Below are positions 24,564 to 35,357 of a stretch of DNA of 39,104 nucleotides, in pieces. Location of the stretch: NCBI GenBank assembly GCA_031976395.1, contig DALYLJ010000006.1, positions 1-39,104 of the forward strand, written 5' to 3'. The notes under the pieces are model-generated. The model was not told the DNA's origin, ran no database searches, and was given only the letters and a program-made list of their open reading frames with translations. Each line of letters starts with the position of its first letter. Within the stretch, counting starts at the first letter, position 1. The translations under genes and the position numbers were made by a program. This DNA comes from UBA11164 sp002420085. Lineage in GTDB: Bacteria > Pseudomonadota > Gammaproteobacteria > Xanthomonadales > Xanthomonadaceae.

Positions 24564-25355
24564 TCACCGGCAATCCGGAACTCGACCGGCAGCGCGCGCC
24601 TGACGCTGGACGACGGTCAGCTCGGCGACCCGCTCGGACAGCCGGCGGATGCGATTCTCCGGGTCCGGGTGGGTGGACAGCCATTCGATCGGCCGGGCGC
24701 CTGCGTTGCGTTGCATGGCCTGCCACAGGGCGACCGCCGCTGCCGGATCGAAGCCGGCCCTGGCCATCAGCTCCTGACCGTACACGTCGGCCTCGCTCTC
24801 GTGCTTGCGCGAGAAAGGCAGCAGCACGCCGACCTGGGCGCCGGCACCGAGCAGGGCGGAGACCGCGCGGGCGGTTTCCGGCGAGGCGCGGCTCTGTGTG
24901 ATGGCACCGGCGACGCTCAGACCGGTTCTGGCGGCCAGATCCTGCGAAACCCGTTCGCCGGAATGGCGGAACACGACATGACCGATCTCATGGCCGAGCA
25001 CGGCCGCCAGTTGGTTCTGGTCGGCTGCCAGGGCCAGCATGCCGGTGTTGACGCCGACCTTGCCACCCGGCAGGGCGAAGGCATTGGCGGTCGGATCCTC
25101 GAACAGTTGCACTTCCCAGGCGATTCCCCGCCACTCCGACGGCAGTTCGCGCACCAGGGCATCGACGATGCAGCGGGCGTAGCCAAGACGACGGCTGTCC
25201 CTGACCAGCTTGCCGGACGACTTGAGCTGATCGAACGAGTTGACGCCGAGCTGGTTCAACTCGCCGTCGGAAATGAACATCAACTGGCTGCGCCCGGTCG
25301 GGGTGGTGGTACAGGCGGCCAGCAGCAGCACCAGAACAGGGATGATGGCTTTCAT
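24564..25355 (-). CDS. M48-family metalloprotease lipoprotein (LoiP/BepA-like)
   Basis: Envelope zinc protease of 263 residues. The lipoprotein signal ends in LLLAAC (Cys16). The catalytic motif HEIGH is within VLGHEIGHVVFRHSGER, and the third ligand region is KHESEADVYGQELM, both as in M48C enzymes such as LoiP and BepA that act in outer-membrane quality control. Also present is the STHPDPENRI stretch near the C-terminus typical of this group. Start ATG 25355 is supported by AGGAGG six bases upstream; the open frame that begins at 25511 is not needed. No TPR domain is fused, unlike BepA. Confidence 0.93.
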   Translation of the reverse strand: MKAIIPVLVLLLAACTTTPTGRSQLMFISDGELNQLGVNSFDQLKSSGKLVRDSRRLGYARCIVDALVRELPSEWRGIAWEVQLFEDPTANAFALPGGKVGVNTGMLALAADQNQLAAVLGHEIGHVVFRHSGERVSQDLAARTGLSVAGAITQSRASPETARAVSALLGAGAQVGVLLPFSRKHESEADVYGQELMARAGFDPAAAVALWQAMQRNAGARPIEWLSTHPDPENRIRRLSERVAELTVVQRQARAAGRVPDCR

Positions 25356-25516
25356 GACGGTCCTCCTGGAAGGGTAAGGTAACCACGCGCGGGGAATGAA
25401 CCCGGCGAGCACGCGCGGACGCCCCGACGAATCGCGCCGTCCGACCGGATGGAACGACTCCGACGGACCGTCAGGCATGGTGTCCGTTGACCGTTCGCCA
25501 TCGTCGTCCACCGGAC

Positions 25517-26503
25517 TCAGCCACGAATCGGGAACGCGGTTCGGGCGAACTCGACCCGCTCGGTCGCGTTCGCACTGAGTCGCCCCTCTGCTTCCAACGC
25601 CTGGATTCGCCGCAGATTACCGAGGATACCGTTGCCGTTGGCGATCTGGATCGCCAGTCCCGGACGGGCATTCAGTTCCAGAATCATCGGACCTTGCTGT
25701 CGGTCGAGCACGAAATCGACACCGACATAGCCGAGTCCGGACAATTCGTAACAGCGTGCCGCCATCTCCAGCAGGTTCGACCAGCCCGGAATCTCCAACC
25801 CGGTCAGGCTGTGCTCGGTGTCCGGGTGCTCGCTGACCACCTCGCTGCCCCAGACGCCGCGCTTGGTGCGTCCGCTCGGCAGGTCGATGCCGACCCCGAT
25901 CGCACCCTGGTGCAGATTGGCCTTGCCGTCCGACAAGCGGGTCGGCAGGCGCAACATGGCCATCACCGGATAACCCAGGAAAACGATGATGCGGATGTCC
26001 GGGACACCTTTGAAGCTGATCCGGTCGAAGATCGGATCGAACTGCACGCAGTATTCGACGATCAGGTGATCGGGCTGTCCGCCCAGCGAGAACAGCCCGG
26101 CCAGACCGTTGGACAGATGGTGGCCGAACTCCTCACGGCTCATGAGGTGGCCGTTGGCCCGACGGTAGCGATCACCACGCCGACCATTGATGACCAGGAT
26201 GCCATCGCCACCCGAGCCATGTGCCGGTTTGACCACGAACTGCTCGCGATCGCGAAGGCGCGCGTGGAGGTCGGCGATTTCATGCTCGTTGCGCACCACG
26301 GCATACAGGTCGGGCACCGGCAGGCCGGCCGCCAATGCCAGTTTCTTGGTGATCAGCTTGTCATCGACACGCGGATAGAAACGCCTCGGGTTGTAGCGCA
26401 GCACGAATTCGGCATTGCGCCGGTTGATCCCCATCAGGCCGATCCGGCGCAGCCGGTCGGCGATCCTGAACGGGTTCGGGAAACTCAGGCCAGGCATGCT
26501 CAA
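25517..26503 (-). CDS. alpha-L-glutamate ligase-like protein (RimK-related ATP-grasp)
   Basis: ATP-grasp protein of 328 residues related to RimK, which adds Glu residues to proteins or small molecules. The nucleotide-binding segment FVVKPAHGSGGDGILVI (about 89-105) and the metal-binding segment GVDFVLDRQQGPMILELNARPG (about 260-281, with Glu and Asn for Mg-ATP) are intact, so catalytic activity is expected. The acceptor is unknown. It overlaps the end of the upstream transglutaminase-like gene by four bases (ATGA). This pair is conserved as neighbours in many gammaproteobacteria, often with a retropepsin-like zinc protease gene, which is not seen here. Confidence 0.92.
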   Translation of the reverse strand: MSMPGLSFPNPFRIADRLRRIGLMGINRRNAEFVLRYNPRRFYPRVDDKLITKKLALAAGLPVPDLYAVVRNEHEIADLHARLRDREQFVVKPAHGSGGDGILVINGRRGDRYRRANGHLMSREEFGHHLSNGLAGLFSLGGQPDHLIVEYCVQFDPIFDRISFKGVPDIRIIVFLGYPVMAMLRLPTRLSDGKANLHQGAIGVGIDLPSGRTKRGVWGSEVVSEHPDTEHSLTGLEIPGWSNLLEMAARCYELSGLGYVGVDFVLDRQQGPMILELNARPGLAIQIANGNGILGNLRRIQALEAEGRLSANATERVEFARTAFPIRG

Positions 26504-28062
26504 CCGGCCTCTCGGGACGGTGCGGCAATCGGATCGGGATCATTGGCCAGTGCCCGGAATCGCAGCAGTTCGGTCAGCCGGTAGCCGGCATAGCGACCGA
26601 GCAGCAGGGTGCCGGCGAACAGGATCAGCAACACCTCGGGAAACACGAACACGATATGCACCAGCGGCGGCCAGCTCATCGCCAGGTAGGCCACGGCAGC
26701 GACGATCAGGGTGCCGATGCCGTCCTTCATGGCACTGCCACCGCCGCGCTCCTCCCAGGCCACCGACATCCGCTCGATGGTCATGGCCATGATCACCATC
26801 GGGAACAGGGCGACCGAGAGGCCGACCTCGATTCCCAGGCGATTCGACAGCACACTGACCAAGGCCATCAACAGCACCACCACGATCAGCACGGCGGTCA
26901 GGCGCGGCACCAGCAACAGTCTCAGTCGTTCGAGGTAGAACCGAGCCAGCAGACCGGCGCCGACCACCAGTACGAACAGGGCGATGCCGGCAATCAGGCC
27001 GGTGTCGCGGAACGCCAATGCCACCAGCACGGGCATGAAGGTTCCGAATGTCCTGAGCCCGACCAGGTTGCGCAGCACCAGCATGATGAAGGCGCCGATC
27101 GGCACCATCATCAGCACGCGATAGACCTCCTGGGTTTGCAGGGGCAGGCTCAGCAGGGAGTAGCGAACCAGGTTGGCATCGCGCACCTCAAGCCGACGCT
27201 CCGCGACGGCCATGGCGTCGGCAAGGTTGCGGCCGAGACGGAAGCTCAGTGTCGCATTCGGTGTGCCGTCCACGACCAGGGTCGGTCGGGCATCGGCCGA
27301 CCACAGGAACAGATCCCTCGGCCAGCCCTCGGCCGCCGTCTCCAGATCGAGGGTGTACCAGCGGGTGCCGTTGTGAACCATCAACCAGGGCCTGAGTACG
27401 GCATCGCCTTCGGACAGCATCAGGCCATGGATGACCCGGGCCGGGATGTTGCGGGCGGCCAGCAGGTCGGCGATCAGTTGTGCCCTGGCTTCCGTCCCGT
27501 CTCGCCCTTCCAGCAACAGGGCAACTTCCTCGCCATCATTCTGGGCAAACTGCCGGACCAGTTCGCGCGCATAGGTGAGGACGTCGGCTGAGCGTTCACG
27601 GGTGTTGTCGAGCAGGGTCTGGGCGGCCGTGGCCTCGGGCTCCGGCAAGGGCTCCGGCATCATCAGTTCCGGAGTCAGGCGTTCGTGGAAGGCGGCCAGC
27701 CCATCGGCACGTGGGGCACGGACCAGGGTGGCTCGGTAGTACAACGATTGGGCGCCCGTGGCGCGTCGGGTCGCCCACTGCACCGCGCGGCTGATGCCAC
27801 TGCTCTCCTCCAGCTTCGAGTAGTTGCGTGCGACGAAGCGTTCTTCGACCACGGTGAAGCCGGGCGCCTCCTTCGGCACTTGCAGGGTGACGGTGTTCGG
27901 CCCGCGCCGTGGCCGATATTCCACGTGGGCCTGGATGGTCCAGACTTCGACCTCGGCATTCGGTCGCAGCGGAAACTGGAGCACCTGCCACTTGTACAAC
28001 GTCGCCGCCAAGCCCATCCCGGCTGTCAACAGCACCAGCAGATAGAGATGGGTCTTCTTCAT
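26500..28062 (-). CDS. inactive transglutaminase fused to a seven-TM domain
   Basis: Membrane protein of 520 residues. An N-terminal anchor (about 7-26) is followed by a periplasmic part that contains a transglutaminase-like fold (about 150-290) and a C-terminal block of about seven hydrophobic helices (about 325-500). The segment DGTEARAQLIADLLAARNIPARVIHG matches the helix that normally carries the catalytic Cys, but no Cys is present, and the His region reads LMVHNGTRWYTLDLE, so the fold is probably non-catalytic and may bind a ligand. Topology suggests sensing in the periplasm with a membrane or cytoplasmic output. It is translationally coupled to the ATP-grasp gene, pointing to a joint function. 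Confidence 0.9.
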   Translation of the reverse strand: MKKTHLYLLVLLTAGMGLAATLYKWQVLQFPLRPNAEVEVWTIQAHVEYRPRRGPNTVTLQVPKEAPGFTVVEERFVARNYSKLEESSGISRAVQWATRRATGAQSLYYRATLVRAPRADGLAAFHERLTPELMMPEPLPEPEATAAQTLLDNTRERSADVLTYARELVRQFAQNDGEEVALLLEGRDGTEARAQLIADLLAARNIPARVIHGLMLSEGDAVLRPWLMVHNGTRWYTLDLETAAEGWPRDLFLWSADARPTLVVDGTPNATLSFRLGRNLADAMAVAERRLEVRDANLVRYSLLSLPLQTQEVYRVLMMVPIGAFIMLVLRNLVGLRTFGTFMPVLVALAFRDTGLIAGIALFVLVVGAGLLARFYLERLRLLLVPRLTAVLIVVVLLMALVSVLSNRLGIEVGLSVALFPMVIMAMTIERMSVAWEERGGGSAMKDGIGTLIVAAVAYLAMSWPPLVHIVFVFPEVLLILFAGTLLLGRYAGYRLTELLRFRALANDPDPIAAPSREAG

Positions 28063-28192
28063 TGAGGAGGCTTCCAGCGGCGGCTACGGATCAGACCGAG
28101 CATCGAGTGCAGTATCGGTGGGCCAGTATACGAGACCGCCGAGATCACGCGGAGGGGTGCTCGGATTCCGATCGAGACAGCGGACCGGACGA

Positions 28193-28210
28193 CGATCCTG
28201 ACAAGGATCG
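28193..28210. repeat. 7-bp inverted repeat between gyrB and the transglutaminase-like gene
   Basis: Arms CGATCCT (28193-28199) and AGGATCG (28204-28210), spacer GACA. It lies upstream of the minus-strand TATACT (28127-28132 region), a possible -10 for the transglutaminase gene. No T-tract follows, so operator is as likely as terminator. Confidence 0.3.
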
Positions 28211-28326
28211 GATTATCCAGCGCTCCCGACAGCAGGACGCCCAAGGCCGGAGGCGCTTGGCGCGGCCGGGACGGCCAAGCCTAGCGCCACTGGACCCACG
28301 CCACTGGCCGGCTGAACGGGGTTCGA

Positions 28327-30765
<2,439 letters not shown>

Positions 30766-30865
30766 CGCAGGTCCGTGGCCGGGGCAGGCGCGCAGGTCGC
30801 GCGCGGGCAAGACGGTAATTATAACAGGCGTGCCCGGCCGCCGATCCGAGTGCCCTGGCCGGTCC

Positions 30866-30885
30866 GACGCCACCTCTGTGGCGTC
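30866..30885. repeat. 8-bp hairpin between recF and gyrB
   Basis: Perfect arms GACGCCAC (30866-30873) and GTGGCGTC (30878-30885), loop CTCT. About 100 bases before gyrB on the minus strand. No T-tract, so perhaps an RNA processing or attenuation element. Confidence 0.4.
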
Positions 30886-30912
30886 CAGACCCGGTCATGG
30901 TCGGAGGAACAG

Positions 30913-31986
30913 TCAGATGCGAGGACGGATCGAGCCGTGTTCCACGTGGAACACATGAACCGCGTCGGGTAGCCAGGAGGCCGCTTCGATACCGCTCATG
31001 AGCACTTGATTGCCCATGCCCTGTATCACGTCGAGAACATGGACGACGTGGTTGCGATCGAGCTCGGATGGCAGGTCGTCGAGACACAGAACCGGCACCC
31101 CGCGACCCGACTCGTTCAGTGCGATGGCCTGAGCCAGCACACAGGCCAGGCCCGCCAGTTTTTCCTGGCCTCGGGACAGCATGGTGCGGGCATCGAGCTC
31201 GGACAGGGTCAAACGCCAATCGAAGCGGTGAGTACCGATCTCGCTGTAGCCGATGCTGGCGTCACGCACCCTGTGCTCGGCCAATGCCGCCAGCAGACCG
31301 CCAGGGCCTTCGCGCCACCCTGGCTTGAACCGCAGGCGGGGTTCACCGAGTTCCGGCGCCAACAATGCCAGCAAGCGGGTGAGGATCGGTGTCAACCGGG
31401 TACAGGTCTGTTCGCGCAGGACATGCAGCCGCTCACCCGACTCGGCCATTTCCATTTCCCAGGGCAGCAGACTGTTGGGATCGGCGCCCGAGCGCAGCAC
31501 GGCATTGCGTTGCCGCAGGGCGCGCGTGTAGCGGCGCCACTCAGGGAAAAAACCAGGTTCCACGTGGAACACCAGCCAATCGAGGAACCGGCGCCGGATG
31601 TCTGCCGGACCCGAGACCAGCCGCTGCGCACTCGGTTCGTAGGTCAACACGCGGACCGCCTCGCACAGTTCGGCCAGACTGCTGATGGCGACACGGTCCA
31701 GTCGTGCCTGCCAGTCGCTTCCGGTATGCCGAAGCCCGGCAACATGGTCGCCGGCAGCATCCTGCCACTCGATGACCACTTGCAGGGCGTCGCTGCCTCG
31801 ACGGACCAGGCCATCACCGATCCGGCCACGGAACGATCGGCCGAATGCCATGATGTGCAGGGCTTCCAGCACCGAAGTCTTGCCGGCGCCGTTTTCACCA
31901 ACCAGTAGATTGATGCCCGCCTTCGGGCGCCATTCCGCATCGGCAAAGATTCGGAAGTTCTCGATCTGCACTCGCTCGATCCGCAT
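30913..31986 (-). CDS. recF: DNA replication and repair protein RecF
   Basis: SMC-like ATPase that, with RecO and RecR, loads RecA at single-strand gaps. 357 residues, family length. Walker A is GENGAGKTS (30-38), the ABC signature-like stretch is LSRGQEKLAGLA, and Walker B is VLCLDDLPSELD. Start ATG 31986, preceded by GGAG. Two ParB-binding palindromes are embedded in the coding sequence and force the peptide VFHVE at two places (codons near 31556-31571 and 30938-30953), the second only about ten residues from the C-terminus. Follows dnaN with 125 bases that include a terminator-like hairpin. Confidence 0.96.
   Translation of the reverse strand: MRIERVQIENFRIFADAEWRPKAGINLLVGENGAGKTSVLEALHIMAFGRSFRGRIGDGLVRRGSDALQVVIEWQDAAGDHVAGLRHTGSDWQARLDRVAISSLAELCEAVRVLTYEPSAQRLVSGPADIRRRFLDWLVFHVEPGFFPEWRRYTRALRQRNAVLRSGADPNSLLPWEMEMAESGERLHVLREQTCTRLTPILTRLLALLAPELGEPRLRFKPGWREGPGGLLAALAEHRVRDASIGYSEIGTHRFDWRLTLSELDARTMLSRGQEKLAGLACVLAQAIALNESGRGVPVLCLDDLPSELDRNHVVHVLDVIQGMGNQVLMSGIEAASWLPDAVHVFHVEHGSIRPRI
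30938..30953. other. parS: parS site (perfect palindrome) within recF
   Basis: TGTTCCACGTGGAACA is a perfect 16-bp palindrome that fits the ParB-binding consensus TGTTnCACGTGnAACA; flanking G and C extend it to 18. ParB spreads from such sites to organise and segregate the origin region. Confidence 0.9.
31556..31571. other. parS: second parS site within recF
   Basis: GGTTCCACGTGGAACA differs from the perfect parS at one outer base. It lies 618 bases from the first site and about 1.7 kb from the likely oriC. Confidence 0.85.
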
Positions 31987-32046
31987 GCTGTCTCCACCCG
32001 ACCCATGGCAACCGCTGTCCTGCCGGCAGCCAGGCTGCCTGAAACG

Positions 32047-32075
32047 CCGACGCCCGACCAAGGGCCGGGCGTCGG
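32047..32075 (-). terminator. terminator-like hairpin between dnaN and recF
   Basis: Perfect 10-bp arms CCGACGCCCG (32047-32056) and CGGGCGTCGG (32066-32075), nine-base loop. On the minus strand it is followed by CGTTTC, a weak U-tract, so it may attenuate rather than stop transcription into recF. Confidence 0.55.
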
Positions 32076-32111
32076 GATGCTACGAAACACCAGCAACGGG
32101 CCCCGTGCTGT

Positions 32112-33212
32112 CTACAGTCGCAGCGGCATGACCACGTTACTGCAACGGTCGCTGCCAACATCGGTCAGCAGCGCACCCGAGTTGGCATCGCGCAGCATCA
32201 GTTTGACCTTCTCTTCGCGCAGCACGGCCAGAGCATCCAGCAGGAACACCACATTGAAACCGACCGACAGGTGTTCGGTCGTGCTTTCGGCTTCCAGTTC
32301 TTCCTCGGCCTCTTCCTGTTCCGGATTGTGGGCAGCCACCCGCAACAGGGAAGCATTCAGTTCGAGCTTCACACCACGGTATTTTTCATTGGCCAGAATG
32401 GAGGCGCGTTGCAGCGCCGAGCGCAGGGCCTCACGGTTGATGATGACGATCTTGTCGGCACCGATCGGCATGACCGCCTCATAGTCCGGGAAGCGGCCAT
32501 CAATCAGCTTCGACGTGAAGGTGACATCTTCGCGCTGGATGCGGACGTGGTTGCGACCCACTTCCAGCACTACATGCCGTTCGCCGCTTTCAAGAAGTCG
32601 CTGCAACTCCTGAATGCCCTTGCTCGGCACGATCAGGTGGCGGCGGCTGACCACGGGTGCCGGCAGATCGGCTTCGCACATGGCAAGGCGATGACCATCG
32701 GTCGCAACACAACGCAGCGTGTTGCCATCGAGATCGATCAGCAGGCCATTGAGGTAATAGCGGACATCCTGCTGGGCCATGGCGAACTTGGTCCGGTCGA
32801 TCAGTTCGCGCAGAACGGCTTCGGGAATCTCCACCCGTTCCAGCAGTTCGCCGGTCTCGACTGCGGGATAGTCACGTGAGGGCAGGGTGCTCAGTACGAA
32901 ACGACTACGACCCGCCTGGATGGTGACCTTGTCGTCCTTCAGCGTGATCTGGATGCTGCTGCCGTCGGGGAGCGCACGGATCAGGTCGAACAACTTGCGC
33001 GCCGGAATGGTCGTCTCACCGGGTTCGAGGACGTCCACCTGACAGCGGCCAATCATCTCGACCTCGGCGTCGCTGCCGGTCAACGACAGGCGACCGTCAC
33101 GGGCAACCACCAGCAGGTTGGCCAGCACCGGCATGGTCTGCCGCCGTTCGACGACGTTGACCACCTGCTGGAGCGGTTTGAGCAGAACCTCACGTTGGAC
33201 GATGACTCGCAT
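32112..33212 (-). CDS. dnaN: DNA polymerase III beta subunit (sliding clamp)
   Basis: Homodimeric ring that tethers polymerase III to DNA. 366 residues, equal to E. coli's. Three repeated clamp domains span about 1-120, 130-245 and 246-366; recognisable stretches include LNGLLIDLDGNTLRCVATDGHRLA and FPDYEAVMP, and the C-terminal end VMPLRL matches the family's conserved tail. Start ATG 33212 has AGAGG six bases upstream. It lies next to the presumed oriC. Confidence 0.97.
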   Translation of the reverse strand: MRVIVQREVLLKPLQQVVNVVERRQTMPVLANLLVVARDGRLSLTGSDAEVEMIGRCQVDVLEPGETTIPARKLFDLIRALPDGSSIQITLKDDKVTIQAGRSRFVLSTLPSRDYPAVETGELLERVEIPEAVLRELIDRTKFAMAQQDVRYYLNGLLIDLDGNTLRCVATDGHRLAMCEADLPAPVVSRRHLIVPSKGIQELQRLLESGERHVVLEVGRNHVRIQREDVTFTSKLIDGRFPDYEAVMPIGADKIVIINREALRSALQRASILANEKYRGVKLELNASLLRVAAHNPEQEEAEEELEAESTTEHLSVGFNVVFLLDALAVLREEKVKLMLRDANSGALLTDVGSDRCSNVVMPLRL

Positions 33213-33447
33213 GGCTTGCCTCTAGATTTGTTTTGTAAAGACTTGAAATGTGGTGGCGGTGGTGGTGCAAGAATCCGTTGGTAACACAAATAACTGTTTG
33301 ATTTTATTGAATTTAAATCGTGGATGAAACGATCTGGACAGGCGTGTGTCGGTGGTGGATGGCCTGTGGATAGTTTTTCGCCCCGTTGGTCGGCCACAAC
33401 TTATCCACAACCGATGCCACCATCCTCGCACAGGCGTACAGCGCTTT
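33213..33447. other. oriC: probable chromosomal replication origin (oriC)
   Basis: The 235 bases between dnaN and dnaA contain a perfect DnaA box TTATCCACA (33401-33409) and an inverted near-perfect one, TGTGGATAG (33365-33373). There are AT-rich tracts at 33225-33250 and 33280-33318 (for example TTTGATTTTATTGAATTTAA), striking in GC-rich DNA and suited to an unwinding element. Position between dnaA and dnaN is common for oriC. Only two good boxes are visible; a weak third may lie near 33318-33328. Confidence 0.7.
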
Positions 33448-34858
33448 TCACTCGGTCAGCTTCCGGATCAGCTTGTCCCAGTCCTCTTTCTGTTTGCCAT
33501 CGACCTCCAGCAGACCTCGGATCACCCGGCAGGCATGCAGGACGGTGGTGTGATCGCGACCGCCGAAGGCATCGCCGATCTCGGGCAGGCTGTGCTCGGT
33601 CAGTTCCTTGGCGAGCGCCATCGCCATCTGTCGCGGGCGGGCCAGCGATCGGGTTCGCCGTTTCGACAGCAGGTCGGCAACCCGAAGCTGGTAGTAATCG
33701 GCGACCGACTTCTGAATATTGACCAGGGAGATGGCCTGTTGCTGGGCACGCAGCAGGTCGCGCAGGGTTTCCTGGGCGAATTCCACGGTGATCGGACTGC
33801 CGGTGAAGTTGGCGCGAGCGGTCAGCGTGTTGAGCGCGCCTTCGAGGTCGCGGACGTTGGAACGCATGCGCCGTGCCACCAGCAGGGCGACTTCCTCGGG
33901 CAGCCGAACGCCTCGGGCATGCGCCTTGGCCAGCACGATCGCCGCGCGCGTCTCGAAATCGGGCGGATCGATCGCCACGCTCAGGCCCCACGCCAGTCGC
34001 GAGCGCAGTCGCGGTTCGAGATTCTCGACCTCGCGCGGGTAACGATCGCAGGTCAGGATCAGTTGTTGCTTGCCATCGAACAGGGCGTTGAAGGTGTGGA
34101 AGAACTCTTCCTGGGTCCGGTCCTTGCCGGCGAAGAACTGGATGTCGTCGATCAGCAGGGCATCGATCGATTGGAACTGGCGCTTGAACTGGTCCATCGC
34201 CCGTTCGGCCAGTGCCTTCATCATCGCGTTGAAGAACTGATCCGAGCGCAGGTACAGCACGCGCATGCCCTGGTTGCGTTCGCGCATCAGATTGCCGGCC
34301 GCGAACATCAGATGGGTCTTGCCCAGTCCGGTGCCGCCGTAGAGCAGCAGTGGGTTGTGGGCGCGTTCACCCGGCTTGAGTGCCGCCTGCATGGCAGCCG
34401 CGCGGCCAAGCTGGTTGCTGCGGCCCTCGACGAAATTGTCGAACGTGTAGTGTCGATCGGTTGCCGGAAAACTCCGGTTCCCGCTGACCCGGAACGGCAC
34501 CGTTGATGGGCCGGTTCGTGGCACGACTCTTCGGGCTGCCGATCTGCAAGGCGACCGACCAGCCTTCGCCCTGGTAGTGCTCGACCAGTTCGCGAATCCG
34601 CGCCAGATAACGTTCACGCACGGTTTCGAGCACGAACGAATTTGGCGCGAACAGAATGAGGCCGTCACTGCCGTCCTCGACCAGCAAGGGTCGAAGCCAG
34701 GTGTGGACTTCTTCCGGCGCCAGCTCGGCTTCAAGCCGAGACAGGCACTGCGGCCAGGGCGAGGTGTCACGGGGGGGAACGGACTCGGACAAGGTGGGGG
34801 TTCCGGTCTGGCGCCAGGACGCAGCGCGACGATGCAGGGAAGCACACAGTCTATCCAT
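33448..34858 (-). CDS. dnaA: chromosomal replication initiator DnaA, with an apparent frameshift
   Basis: Initiator ATPase that binds DnaA boxes and opens oriC. Domain I (WPQCLSRLEAELAPEEVHTWLRPL onward) reads in the frame that starts at ATG 34858. Domains III and IV, from TFDNFVEGRSNQLG through Walker A GGTGLGKTH, Walker B LLIDDIQF and the DHTTVLHAC signature to the stop at 33448, read in a frame shifted by one base. The switch must fall between about 34525 and 34450, in the variable linker. One surplus base, or two missing, would explain it. dnaA is essential and the rest is intact, so a sequencing error is more likely than a true break. The start is uncertain: ATG 34858 lacks a ribosome-binding site and TTG 34792 is an in-frame alternative. 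Confidence 0.9.
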
Positions 34859-34884
34859 GCCGACCCAGCACCGCCACAGTGTGA

Positions 34885-34914
34885 TTGACGATCAGGCTGA
34901 CCAGGCGCTATCAT
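34885..34914 (+). promoter_or_regulatory. promoter of rpmH-rnpA
   Basis: TTGACG (34885-34890) and TATCAT (34909-34914) with an 18-base spacer, about 190 bases upstream of rpmH. The -35 matches five of six consensus positions and the -10 four or five. The transcript would have a leader of about 185 bases. No DnaA box is seen in the dnaA-rpmH gap. Confidence 0.65.
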
Positions 34915-35104
34915 GGCCGACCGCTTTCCCGAGGTTGGCAGTGGTCAGGCCGGAGTCAAGGCCAGACCGAGACCCAGGCCAAGGTCCACGGTCGAGATCA
35001 TCGGCTCGCACTGCGAGTCAGGGTCTTTCGGCCGGGATTCGGCACCTGCGTCCCTGCTGCCGCGCGCCTCGGACTCCTCTGAATCATTCAAACAGACGAC
35101 AGCC

Positions 35105-35245
35105 ATGGCTACCAAGCGTACCTACCAGCCCAGCAACCTCAAGCGCAAGCGCGACCACGGCTTCCGCGCCCGCATGAAGACCGTCGGCGGCCGCAAGGTC
35201 ATCGCCCGTCGCCGTGCGCGCGGTCGCAAGCGGCTTTCCGCCTGA
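35105..35245 (+). CDS. rpmH: 50S ribosomal protein L34
   Basis: Small basic large-subunit ribosomal protein of 46 residues. It begins MATKRTYQPSNLKRKR and continues HGFRARMKTVGGRKVI, the conserved L34 sequence, and ends in RKRLSA. First gene of the plus-strand block, divergent from dnaA as in most proteobacteria. Confidence 0.98.
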   Translation: MATKRTYQPSNLKRKRDHGFRARMKTVGGRKVIARRRARGRKRLSA

Positions 35246-35303
35246 ACCAGAACGGCGACCGGTGCTTGCCCCGGTCCAGGCGGTTCCTACATCCTGTGCC
35301 TGA

Positions 35304-35348
35304 CGACGCCGGGCCTCGCCCGGCGTTGTCGTGTCCGGGTGGACACGA
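35304..35348 (+). promoter_or_regulatory. two adjacent hairpins between rpmH and rnpA
   Basis: Hairpin A: 11-bp arms 35304-35314 and 35318-35328 (one G-U pair, loop CTC). Hairpin B directly follows: perfect arms TCGTGTCC (35329-35336) and GGACACGA (35341-35348), loop GGGT, ending nine bases before the rnpA ATG. No T-tract follows A. Likely to lower or process the message between the abundant ribosomal protein and the scarce RnpA. Confidence 0.55.
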
Positions 35349-35357
35349 ACCGAATCG

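Noticed and set aside
27920..27940. CCACGTGG core resembling a third parS site.
   Set aside because: The outer bases do not match: several differences from TGTTCCACGTGGAACA. It is within transglutaminase coding sequence.
34860..35104. dnaA-rpmH gap as alternative oriC.
   Set aside because: GC-rich with no DnaA box; it is explained by the rpmH promoter and leader.
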